A stretch of 13,844 nucleotides of DNA, from NCBI GenBank assembly GCA_020200935.1, contig JAIVHR010000159.1:1-13844 (forward strand), read 5' to 3'. Under the pieces are notes generated by a model. It worked only from the letters and a program-made list of their open reading frames with translations. It was not told the DNA's origin and did not search any database. Each line of letters starts with the position of its first letter. The stretch's first letter is position 1. This document shows, one piece after another, positions 7,376 through 13,844 of this stretch. The DNA comes from Sphingomonadales bacterium. Lineage in GTDB: Bacteria > Pseudomonadota > Alphaproteobacteria > Sphingomonadales > Sphingomonadaceae. Position numbers and translations under genes: made by a program.

Positions 7376-7427
7376 TGTGACGAATCATGACGGTTTTATT
7401 GCATTGAACGTCACATAAGTGTAATAA
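7376..7427. promoter_or_regulatory. AT-rich control region with inverted repeats before the TPR gene
   Basis: This stretch is much richer in A/T than its surroundings and probably holds the TPR gene promoter. TGTGACG (7376-7382) and CGTCACA (7409-7415) are exact inverted copies. Nested with them, TTATTGCA (7396-7403) and TGTAATAA (7420-7427) pair at 7 of 8 positions. A dimeric regulator could bind here, but no factor can be named. Confidence 0.4.
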
Positions 7428-7449
7428 TTTCTCCAACAGGAGAGGAATC

Positions 7450-7824
7450 ATGCACAGGATATTCGTCGCCGCCGCCGCCTTGATCGCATTTTCCACCACC
7501 GCCCAGGCGCAGGACGCGCGGGAGATCGGCTATGCCGAGGGCGCGCTCGGCTTCCAGGCGATGGTCGAGGGGAATTACGACCAAGCGCTCGTCCAGCTCG
7601 AATTGTCGGAGGCGACGCTCGCCGACGATCCGGCGCATATGATCAATCTGGGTTCGGCCTATGCCCAGCTCGGCCGGATGGATGCCGCCGCCGAGATGTA
7701 TCGCGCCGCGCTCGAATGCGACGAGAGTTTCGACATCGTGCTCGCAGGTGGCGAGGTGGTGTCCACCCGCGAGGCGGCGCGCCGCGGCTTGAACAATCTG
7801 CGCAGCGAAATCGCCGCGCGTTAG
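7450..7824 (+). CDS. exported tetratricopeptide-repeat protein
   Basis: The 124-residue product has a signal peptide (residues 1-21, AAALIAFSTTAQA, cut before QDAREI). Two TPR helix pairs follow: EGALGFQAMVEGNYDQALVQL (about 30-50) and PAHMINLGSAYAQLGRMDAAAEMYRAAL (about 61-88). The end, VVSTREAARRGLNNL, is a charged helix. It is probably a periplasmic protein-binding adaptor; the partner is unknown. AGGAGAGGA right before ATG 7450 is a strong ribosome site. The gene is followed by an intrinsic terminator, so it is a single transcription unit, separate from the phosphate locus downstream. Confidence 0.83.
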   Translation: MHRIFVAAAALIAFSTTAQAQDAREIGYAEGALGFQAMVEGNYDQALVQLELSEATLADDPAHMINLGSAYAQLGRMDAAAEMYRAALECDESFDIVLAGGEVVSTREAARRGLNNLRSEIAAR

Positions 7825-7871
7825 GTCGCGCCCGGGCGCACGATTGCGCCCGACACCAGCCTGAGAATCGG

Positions 7872-7911
7872 GGCCGGTCCGCCGAAAGGCGCACCGGCCT
7901 CTCTTTTTTTT
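7872..7911 (+). terminator. Rho-independent terminator of the TPR gene
   Basis: GGCCGGT (7872-7878) pairs with ACCGGCC (7893-7899). Inside, GCC and GGC pair around a GAAA tetraloop, with a small internal bulge. TCTC and eight T follow directly. This is the clearest terminator in the window. Confidence 0.93.
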
Positions 7912-7992
7912 CGCATTCTATTTTCCGGCCTTGCGGCTGACGCCGCCGCCGGATTGGCGCGATTGCGCGCCCGCTTCGGCTTCCGGCGGACG

Positions 7993-8010
7993 CTGTCACC
8001 GATCTGTCAG
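7993..8010 (+). promoter_or_regulatory. PHO box (PhoB binding site)
   Basis: CTGTCAC, four bases, then CTGTCAG gives two heptamers starting 11 bases apart. The known PhoB site is a direct repeat of CTGTCAT-like heptamers with the same spacing, and both CTGTCA cores are perfect here. It lies about 150 bases before the lipoprotein start and faces that gene, so the lipoprotein and receptor are probably switched on by phosphate starvation. Confidence 0.88.
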
Positions 8011-8053
8011 ATAAGGGACGCATCAGAGTCTCGGAAGCTTCATTGGCAGGTCA

Positions 8054-8090
8054 CCCGCCACCCCTAGGCGGGCCTCCAACAGCAGGCGGG
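8054..8090 (+). other. leader with competing hairpins before the lipoprotein gene
   Basis: CCCGCC (8054-8059) can pair with GGCGGG at 8067-8072 or with the identical GGCGGG at 8085-8090. The two folds exclude each other. They may affect RNA stability; a regulatory switch is speculative. Confidence 0.25.
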
Positions 8091-8162
8091 GGCTCCAGAC
8101 GATTCGCTTTCGCACGGCTGTGTTCGTCACGTTTGACCAGTCACCTTGCGGAGGCCCTCCCA

Positions 8163-9665
8163 ATGACCAATTCGAATTTTCGTGCCGCCCTGCTGATCGG
8201 CACGGCTGCCGTCACGCTCGCCGGTTGCGGCGCCGACGATGTCGCATCGCCCGGCGAAGGCAACATCGTCGTGATTCCGGCCCCGCCGCCGCCGCCGCCA
8301 CCCTCCTCGGGCCCGGCCGACAGCTGCCCGTCGGGCACCACCGACGCGGGTGTGATCGCCAACAACCGCGCCTGCCAGCTGCCGAGCCTGATCACCAGCA
8401 CGCTGACGCTCCAGGATCTCGACGGCGTCATCTATGCGATGAACGGCCGCGTCGAAGTCGGCGTCGATGTCGGCGGCGACGGCAATGAAGCGGGCGGCGA
8501 TCCGGCATCGCTCAACATCGATCCGGGCGTGACGATCTTCGCGCAAAGCGCCGCCACCTTCCTCGTCGTCAATCGCGGATCGCAGATCAATGCCAACGGA
8601 TCGGACACGGCGCCGATCATCATGACATCGCGCCAGAACATCCTCGGCAACTCGACCGATGCCGACAGCAACCAATGGGGCGGCGTGCTCATTCTCGGCC
8701 GCGCGCCGATCTCCAACTGCATCGGCAACGTCCAGGGCGGCAGCGCCGACTGCCAGCAGCTCGCCGAAGGTGCCGGACCCGACGATTTTTACGGCGGCGA
8801 CGCGGCCACCGACGACAGCGGCACCTTCCGCTACGTCCAGCTCCGCTACACCGGGCAGGCTTCCTCGCCGAACCGCGAGCTGCAGGGCCTGACGCTGGCC
8901 GGCGTCGGCCGCAACACGACGGTGGAATATGTCCAGTCGCACAATTCGGGCGATGACGGGATCGAGATCTTCGGCGGCGGCGTCAATCTGCGCTATATCC
9001 TGATCACCGGCGCCGACGATGACGGTTACGACACCGATCTCGGCTATGTCGGCGCGACGCAGTTCATGATCAATGTCCAGCGTCCCAACGCCGGCGATAC
9101 GAGCTGGGAAATCGACTCCGACGACGACAGCGCCTTCGACGCCACGCCGCGTCAGGACGCCAAGCTCGCCAACTTCACCTTCATCCACCGCAAGGCGGAC
9201 GACAAGGCCATCCATCTGCGCGGCGGCCCCGATATCACCTTCCTCAACGGCGTGGTTGTCGGCACCGGCTTCTGCCTCGATGTGGACACCGCCGAATCGG
9301 TCCAGACTTCCGGGCCCGACGAGAACGGTCCTCCGGTCTTCCGCTCGGTGATCTTCGATTGCGATGTCGAGGCGTTCGACAGCGACGGCGACAATTTCGA
9401 GGCGGTCGCCTTCAACGCCTCCGGAGACGCCAATAACGACCGCGACTACAACAACACGCTGAGCTCGATCTTCATCAACGGCAATGCCGAGAACGGCGTC
9501 GACGCGGTGGCGAACATCACCAGCTTCAGCAGCTTCTTCACCCAGGTCGACTATATCGGCGCCGTCCGCGACGCCAACGACACCTGGTACCGGAACTGGT
9601 CGTGCAACGCGTCCTACGTCTCCTTCTCCGCGCCGGTCGCCTGCGTCGACTCGCCGGCCAGCTGA
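8163..9665 (+). CDS. PHO-box-controlled lipoprotein, probably beta-helical, surface or secreted
   Basis: The 500-residue product has an N-terminal hydrophobic segment and the lipobox LAGC, with lipidated Cys22. A Pro-rich linker (residues 39-50) precedes the mature domain. The rest repeats short strand-turn units such as GVTIFAQSAATFLVVNRGSQINANG, WGGVLILGRAPIS, EYVQSHNSGDDGIEIFGGGV and KAIHLRGGPDITFLNGVVVG, which suggest a right-handed parallel beta-helix. Asp-rich turns (GADDDGYDTDLG, DSDDDSAFD, DSDGDNFE, NNDRDYNN) look able to hold calcium. No catalytic signature is seen. With its PHO box, a TonB-dependent receptor behind it and type II secretion genes further on, it fits a phosphate-starvation lipoprotein like Caulobacter ElpS, which the type II system releases. 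That match is from context and size, not alignment. ATG 8163 follows CGGAGG by eight bases. Confidence 0.8.
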   Translation: MTNSNFRAALLIGTAAVTLAGCGADDVASPGEGNIVVIPAPPPPPPPSSGPADSCPSGTTDAGVIANNRACQLPSLITSTLTLQDLDGVIYAMNGRVEVGVDVGGDGNEAGGDPASLNIDPGVTIFAQSAATFLVVNRGSQINANGSDTAPIIMTSRQNILGNSTDADSNQWGGVLILGRAPISNCIGNVQGGSADCQQLAEGAGPDDFYGGDAATDDSGTFRYVQLRYTGQASSPNRELQGLTLAGVGRNTTVEYVQSHNSGDDGIEIFGGGVNLRYILITGADDDGYDTDLGYVGATQFMINVQRPNAGDTSWEIDSDDDSAFDATPRQDAKLANFTFIHRKADDKAIHLRGGPDITFLNGVVVGTGFCLDVDTAESVQTSGPDENGPPVFRSVIFDCDVEAFDSDGDNFEAVAFNASGDANNDRDYNNTLSSIFINGNAENGVDAVANITSFSSFFTQVDYIGAVRDANDTWYRNWSCNASYVSFSAPVACVDSPAS

Positions 9666-9681
9666 CAGACGAAAACGCATC

Positions 9682-9707
9682 GGGGCGGCGGTCCCGGCCG
9701 CCGCCCC
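9682..9707 (+). terminator. hairpin between lipoprotein and receptor genes
   Basis: GGGGCGGCGG (9682-9691) and CCGCCGCCCC (9698-9707) pair perfectly over ten bases around a 6-base loop. Only TT follows. It probably attenuates transcription or protects the upstream RNA, so more lipoprotein than receptor would be made from one transcript. Confidence 0.6.
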
Positions 9708-9738
9708 TTGCCGGAATTCACATTCAAGGAACCGTTCC

Positions 9739-12453
9739 ATGTTGAAACCGCTCGCCAAGCTGCTGGTCCTCTCGACGGCGCTCTACGGTGTGCCGGCCGC
9801 CGCGCAGGACGCGTCGACCGCCACGCCACCGTCCGGAGAAGAAGTCGGCGAGCCGCCGGCCGAGGAGGACGATCAGGTCGACATCTCGGCGCCCGGCGCC
9901 GCCGGCGAGCCGATCATCGTCCAGGGCCGCTTCATTCCCGAACCGGTGCGCAGCAACAGCCAGGTGATCTCGGTCCTTTCCAACGAAGACATCGCCCGGA
10001 CCGGCGACGGCGACATCGCCGGCGCGCTCGAGCGCGTCACCGGCCTGTCGGTCGACGAGGGGGGCTTCGTCTATGTCCGGGGTCTCGGAGACCGCTATTC
10101 GCAGGCATTTATCAACGGCCTGCCGTTGCCGTCTCCCGATCCGCTCAAGCGGGTCGTGCCGCTCGATATCTTCCCGACCAGCCTGCTTTCGAGCGTGGTC
10201 GTGCAGAAAAGCTATTCGGTCGAATATCCGGGCGAATTCGGCGGCGGGCTGATCAACCTCACCACCGCGGCAGTGCCCGACGAATCCTTCCTGACGATCG
10301 GCGGCGGGATCGGATATAATTCCGAGACCACCGGCCAGCAGGGCTATATCCATGGCGGATCGGACAGCGACTGGACCGGTTTCGACAGCGGGCTGCGCGA
10401 TATTCCGAACGGCCTCGCCCAGGCCTTCAATTCGGGTTCGCCGCTCAATGTCGGCGATGTCTATTCGGAAAGAAACCTTCAGGATTTCGCCGCCAGCCTG
10501 GTCAATGCCTCGACCAGCCTGGTGTTTCGGCAGGATCAGATCCCGGTCGATTACAGCATCGATATCAGCGGCGGCTACAACACGCTGATCGGCGATTCCG
10601 AATTCGGGCTGATCGCCAATTTGGGCTTCAGCAACAGCTGGTTCACCCGCGATTCGATCGAGCAGCAGGGAACGCGCGCGACCATCGCCGACGATGCAAG
10701 GACCGTGCGGACCGAAAACAACGTCGTGGTCAGCGGCCTGCTCGGCGCCGGCTTCGAATTCGGCGAACATGCGATCCGGCTGACCGGCCTCTATCTTCGC
10801 GATACGCTGAAGCAGACGCAGCTTTCGGGCGCCGACAATATCAACACCGGCGAAATCGACCCGACCACGCCGCCCGGCGAGATGCGCCAGCGCACCAACT
10901 GGATCGAGCGCCAATTGTTCGACGCGGTGGCGGTGGGCGAGTTCGAGTTCGGCGATATCTCGGCCGATCTGCGCGCCGGCTATGCCAACTCGCAGCGCGA
11001 GGCGCCCTATGAGCGCGAATTCGTCTATTTCCTCGATCCGATCGCCGGGGATTATGTCAACAATCTGCGAACCAACCCGCAAAAGGCCAATATCGCCTTC
11101 AGCGATCTGAACGAAGATGTCTGGAGCGGCGCGCTCGATCTCGCATGGTCGCCGCCGACCGGCATCAACCTCGTGCTGTCGGGCGGCTATGCCTATCAGA
11201 ATACGAGCCGCGACGCCTTCCGCCGGGATTTCAGCTTCGTGCCGATCAGCGGCCTTCCTTTCCCGGTTATCCAGGAACGTCCCGACTATCTGCTTTCGGA
11301 TTTCAACATCTATGGCGGCTTCACGCCCGACAATCCCAATGACGGCATTGTGCTCCAGGAGAACAACACCAACACCGGCTCGCAGGCTTACGATGCGGGT
11401 CTCGAGATCCACGGCGTCTATGCCAAGCTCCAGGCCGAACCTTTCGCCTATTTCCAGGTCGAGGCCGGCGTGCGCTATGAGGATGCGACGCAGGAAGTCG
11501 TCGCGCTGGACCTGTTCGGCGCTGGCAATCTCGTCCAGACGCCGCCGCTCAACAACGCCTACTTCCTTCCCGCCGCGACCATCACCTGGAACTTCATCGA
11601 GGATGTGCAGCTGAGGCTCAGTGCGTCGAAAACCATCGCCCGGCCTCAATTCCGCGAACTCGCGCGCCCCGAATATCTTGATCCCGACAGCGGCCGGCTG
11701 TTCTTCGGCAATCCGTTTCTTCAGGATAGCGAGCTGCTCAATTTCGAAGGCCGTCTCGAATGGTATTTCGCCCGCGGCGAGCACGTCTCGATCGCCGGCT
11801 TCTACAAGCGGATCGACAATCCGATCGAGCCCGTCGCCTTCATTCCGGCCGGTACGTCGGCCTTCCGCACGACCTTCGCCAATGCGCCGCGGGCGACGCT
11901 CTACGGCGCCGAGATCGAGCTGGTGAAATATCTGCCGCTCGACGGGCTGGGCGGCGATTTCTGGGCCGACAAGCGATTGTTCGGCATCGCCAACTATACC
12001 TATTCCCGGTCCGAGCTCAGCGTCGGCGGCGGCGATACGACGATCCTCAATGACGGGCTCGGCATCCGCCCGGCGGGACAGGTATTCATCGACGGCGCGG
12101 CGCTGACCGGACAGTCCGAGCATCTCGCCAACCTCCAGTTCGGCATCGAGGATACCTCCCGGCTTTCGCAGCTGACGGTGCTGCTCAACTATGCCAGCGA
12201 CCGGGTGACGACGCGCGGGCCGATCACCGGCGGCGCGCTCGATCCCGATCTCGTCGAGCAGCCCGGGCTGACGCTCGACATCGTCTATCGCCAGGGCTTC
12301 GAGATCATGGGCCGGGAATTCGAATTGAAGGCCGAGGCGCGCAACATCACCGGCGAGGAATATCGCGAGACCCAGACCGGCGAAGTGACGATCGTCAATC
12401 AGCTCTATGAGCGGGGCACGACGCTCGCTCTCAGCCTCGCCGCCAAATTCTGA
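9739..12453 (+). CDS. TonB-dependent outer-membrane receptor
   Basis: The 904-residue product has a signal peptide (residues 1-23, cut after AAAQ), then an acidic Pro-rich spacer with a probable TonB box EPIIVQGR (57-64). The plug domain follows, with VISVLSNEDIARTGDGDIAGALERVTGL (76-103), VYVRGLGDRYSQAFINGLPLP (111-131) and the plug end EYPGEFGGGLINLTT (162-176). The 22-strand barrel occupies the rest and ends EARNITGEEYRETQTGE...LSLAAKF with a terminal Phe. It imports a bound ligand using TonB energy. The ligand is unknown, but the upstream PHO box and lipoprotein point to a phosphorus-containing compound or a metal cofactor. ATG 9739 follows AAGGA by eight bases and lies 73 bases after the lipoprotein stop, so the two genes form an operon. 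No terminator is seen after it. Confidence 0.93.
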   Translation: MLKPLAKLLVLSTALYGVPAAAQDASTATPPSGEEVGEPPAEEDDQVDISAPGAAGEPIIVQGRFIPEPVRSNSQVISVLSNEDIARTGDGDIAGALERVTGLSVDEGGFVYVRGLGDRYSQAFINGLPLPSPDPLKRVVPLDIFPTSLLSSVVVQKSYSVEYPGEFGGGLINLTTAAVPDESFLTIGGGIGYNSETTGQQGYIHGGSDSDWTGFDSGLRDIPNGLAQAFNSGSPLNVGDVYSERNLQDFAASLVNASTSLVFRQDQIPVDYSIDISGGYNTLIGDSEFGLIANLGFSNSWFTRDSIEQQGTRATIADDARTVRTENNVVVSGLLGAGFEFGEHAIRLTGLYLRDTLKQTQLSGADNINTGEIDPTTPPGEMRQRTNWIERQLFDAVAVGEFEFGDISADLRAGYANSQREAPYEREFVYFLDPIAGDYVNNLRTNPQKANIAFSDLNEDVWSGALDLAWSPPTGINLVLSGGYAYQNTSRDAFRRDFSFVPISGLPFPVIQERPDYLLSDFNIYGGFTPDNPNDGIVLQENNTNTGSQAYDAGLEIHGVYAKLQAEPFAYFQVEAGVRYEDATQEVVALDLFGAGNLVQTPPLNNAYFLPAATITWNFIEDVQLRLSASKTIARPQFRELARPEYLDPDSGRLFFGNPFLQDSELLNFEGRLEWYFARGEHVSIAGFYKRIDNPIEPVAFIPAGTSAFRTTFANAPRATLYGAEIELVKYLPLDGLGGDFWADKRLFGIANYTYSRSELSVGGGDTTILNDGLGIRPAGQVFIDGAALTGQSEHLANLQFGIEDTSRLSQLTVLLNYASDRVTTRGPITGGALDPDLVEQPGLTLDIVYRQGFEIMGREFELKAEARNITGEEYRETQTGEVTIVNQLYERGTTLALSLAAKF

Positions 12454-12466
12454 TCGAGGCGGGCGC

Positions 12467-12506
12467 GTGTAACATCAATGTCATGCGCGTTTCATTCACC
12501 TGTCAC
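12467..12506 (+). promoter_or_regulatory. tandem PHO-like array before the type II secretion genes
   Basis: Heptamers start every 11 bases: GTGTAAC (12467), ATGTCAT (12478), GTTTCAT (12489) and CTGTCAC (12500). The last has a perfect CTGTCA core, the second TGTCA, and the other two are weaker. The spacing equals that of PhoB half-sites and allows two PhoB dimers in a row. It lies 40 bases before the gspC start, so the secretion genes probably join the phosphate regulon. Confidence 0.7.
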
Positions 12507-12546
12507 CTGGGGTAGCTAGCGTCCTAGGCGGGAGGGCATCCGAATC

Positions 12547-13048
12547 GTGGTGGCAGTTATCGATCGCAATTACCTGGCCTGGGTCAGGAGGCTCCGGACG
12601 CCCGATCTCTATTTCTGGCTCAAGGGGCTGCTGATCCTGCTCGTCGCGTTGCAGGCGGTGCGGCTGGTGTGGACGGTGGCGACCCCGGTCGGGCCCTATG
12701 GCGACTGGCGCCCGGCCCAGGCGGTGATCCTCGATCCGGTGGCGCGGATCGCGCTGTTCCCAGACGCCCGCGCTGACCGTTGAGGCGGTGCGCAACGCGA
12801 TCGCCTTCACCCCGCGCAATGCTGGCGGCCGGGTCACCGGCATCGCCGTCGCGCCGGCCGGCGACAGCGGGCTGTTCGAGGCCGCGGGGCTGCGCTCGGG
12901 CGATGTCATCACTTCGGTCAACGGCCGCCGCATCACCAGCACCGCCGACGCCTCCGCCCTGGCGCGGCAGCTCCGTTCGGGCGCCCGCATCTCGCTCGAG
13001 GTCGAGCGCGGCGCGACGACCGTCCCCATCGCCATCAACCTGGAATAG
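12547..13048 (+). pseudogene. gspC: gspC (type II secretion inner-membrane protein), broken: central domain lost and frame shifted
   Basis: GspC links the inner-membrane platform to the secretin GspD. From GTG 12547 (after GGGAGGG) the first frame gives a cytoplasmic start, one membrane helix (WLKGLLILLVALQAVRLVW), and DWRPAQAVILDPVARIALF. It then reads PDARADR and stops at 12783. The PDZ domain follows one frame over: TPALTVEAVRNAIAFTPRNAGGRVTGIAV from about 12764, then GLRSGDVITSVNGRRI, ending at TAG 13048. In intact GspC the GspD-binding homology region lies between these parts; none of it is present. The join therefore looks like a deletion of length not divisible by three. GTG 12788, four bases after the stop, could restart translation, but that PDZ piece would lack a membrane anchor or export signal. 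A sequencing or assembly error is the main alternative. Confidence 0.82.
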
Positions 13049-13051
13049 CCC

Positions 13052-13844
13052 TTGTTCAAACGCTTTCTCGCCATCGCCGTCGCCGCCGCCTTGATCGTCC
13101 CGGCGCCGCTTTCGGCGCAGCATATCCTCAATGTCCGCGATGCCGATATCCGCGCCTTCATCCAGGACGCCGCGCGCGTCACCGGGCGCACCTTCGTCGT
13201 CGACCAGCGGGTCCAGGGCACCGTTTCTGTGGTCACCGACCGCCCGCTGAGCCGATCGGAATATTTCGAGATCTTCCTTTCGACCCTGCGCGCCAACGGC
13301 CTCGTCGCGATCCCGACCTCGGGCGGCGCCTATCGTATCCAGCCGGTCGCCAACGCGGCCAGTCAGCCGAGCCGCATCGGCACCCGCGGCGCCAGCGCCA
13401 ACCAGCTCGTCACCGAGGTCTTCCGGCTGCGCTCGATCGATGCCGCGGCGGCGATCGAAACGCTGCAACCGCTGGTCAGCGCCGAAGGCTCGATCACCGC
13501 CAACCGCAACGCCAACAGCCTCGTGGTCGTCGATTTCGCCGACAATGTCGGCCGTATCCGCGCGCTGATCGGCCGCATCGACACCGATTCCTCGGCGATG
13601 GAGATCGTCAATCTGGAAAATGCCGGCGCGCGCGAGATCGCCACCTCGCTCTCCGCGCTCGCCGCGCAGGGCGTCGCCGGCGAGGGTGCGGTGATACCGG
13701 TCGCGGTGGTGCCGCCCGGGCCGGCGATGGCGAGTGACGAGCTGGCCGTCGCGCCTTCGCCGCCGCCTTCTGTGCCGCCTGCGCCGCCATTCGCGGCGGC
13801 GACCGGCGCGCCGATAACCGCCGACTGGCCGAGCAACGTCTGGA
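13052..13844 (+). CDS. gspD: GspD, type II secretion outer-membrane secretin (N-terminal part, runs off the window)
   Basis: The 264 visible residues start at TTG 13052, three bases after the gspC stop and in the same frame, so translation is probably coupled. A signal peptide (residues 1-23, FLAIAVAAALIVPAPLSAQ) precedes the N0 domain HILNVRDADIRAFIQDAARVTGRTFVVD (24-51) with YFEIFLSTLRANGLVAIP. N1 begins at about residue 119 with LVTEVFRLRSIDAAAAIETLQPLVS and includes the secretin signature ITANRNANSLVVVDFADNVGRI (148-169). N2 begins at EIVNLENAGAREIATSLSAL (184-203). It is interrupted by a Pro/Ala-rich insert (about 208-254) before the strand motif TADWPSNVW. The pore domain lies beyond the window. 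GspD forms the outer-membrane channel of the system. Confidence 0.9.
   Translation, partial: MFKRFLAIAVAAALIVPAPLSAQHILNVRDADIRAFIQDAARVTGRTFVVDQRVQGTVSVVTDRPLSRSEYFEIFLSTLRANGLVAIPTSGGAYRIQPVANAASQPSRIGTRGASANQLVTEVFRLRSIDAAAAIETLQPLVSAEGSITANRNANSLVVVDFADNVGRIRALIGRIDTDSSAMEIVNLENAGAREIATSLSALAAQGVAGEGAVIPVAVVPPGPAMASDELAVAPSPPPSVPPAPPFAAATGAPITADWPSNVW

Larger units (their letters stand above)
7825..8162 (+). other. 338-bp intergenic region with terminator, PHO box and leader
   Basis: No credible gene lies here. It holds, in order, the terminator of the TPR gene, a PHO box, and the probable promoter and leader of the lipoprotein gene. I could not pick out a convincing -10 element between the PHO box and the start codon. 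CGGAGG (8149-8154) is the ribosome site for ATG 8163. Confidence 0.7.

Noticed and set aside
7376..7415. CRP-like site from TGTGA and TCACA
   Set aside because: The half-sites are 30 bases apart instead of the six needed for CRP binding.
8127..9758. Long minus-strand open frame opposite the lipoprotein gene
   Set aside because: The plus strand has a lipobox, a ribosome site and a PHO box, while the minus frame has no recognisable domain and runs past both ends of the real gene.
9724..12123. Long open frame on the minus strand opposite the TonB receptor gene
   Set aside because: It mirrors the codon structure of a clear receptor gene in GC-rich DNA, shows no domain and has Ala/Arg/Asp-rich composition typical of antisense shadows.
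12755..12790. Programmed frameshift as the explanation of the split gspC
   Set aside because: No slippery heptamer or downstream stem is evident at the join, and a frameshift would not bring back the missing central domain.

Overview
The window is about 13.8 kb of GC-rich, densely coding bacterial chromosome. The gene content (TonB-dependent receptor, type II secretion genes, SH3-like and TPR periplasmic proteins, a 467-aa nitronate monooxygenase-like protein) and a TTCGACAAGCTC-type inverted repeat suggest an alphaproteobacterium, most likely of the Sphingomonadales. That placement is inference. I saw no tRNA, rRNA, CRISPR array, insertion sequence or phage gene.

Positions 1-4472 (all + strand) hold the 3' end of an alpha/beta hydrolase gene, an outer-membrane beta-barrel protein, a family 4 glycosyltransferase, a nitronate monooxygenase-like flavoprotein with a cysteine-rich C-terminus, and a small four-helix membrane protein. 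Positions 4489-6716 (- strand) hold an Amt/AmtB ammonium transporter and a D-2-hydroxyacid dehydrogenase, separated by a large interrupted inverted repeat. Both genes look damaged. The transporter lacks about 60 residues in the middle, including the second pore histidine, and the dehydrogenase has Ala where the family has its catalytic Glu. Positions 6820-7824 (+) hold an exported SH3-domain protein and an exported TPR protein, ending in a strong intrinsic terminator.

Positions 7993-13844 are the most coherent part and look like a phosphate-starvation (PhoB) locus. A near-consensus PHO box precedes a 500-aa, Asp-rich, probably beta-helical lipoprotein, followed by a TonB-dependent receptor. 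A second, tandem PHO-like array with an 11-bp period stands directly before type II secretion genes gspC and gspD. The layout suggests a surface or secreted lipoprotein, an outer-membrane importer and the export machine induced together when phosphate runs low. Phosphate-induced T2SS secretion of a lipoprotein (ElpS) has been described in Caulobacter crescentus, and this lipoprotein may be a counterpart. That identity is inferred from context, not alignment. The gspC gene is broken here: its membrane-anchor and PDZ parts are in different frames and the homology-region domain between them is missing. If this is real, the secretion machine may not work as in other bacteria.
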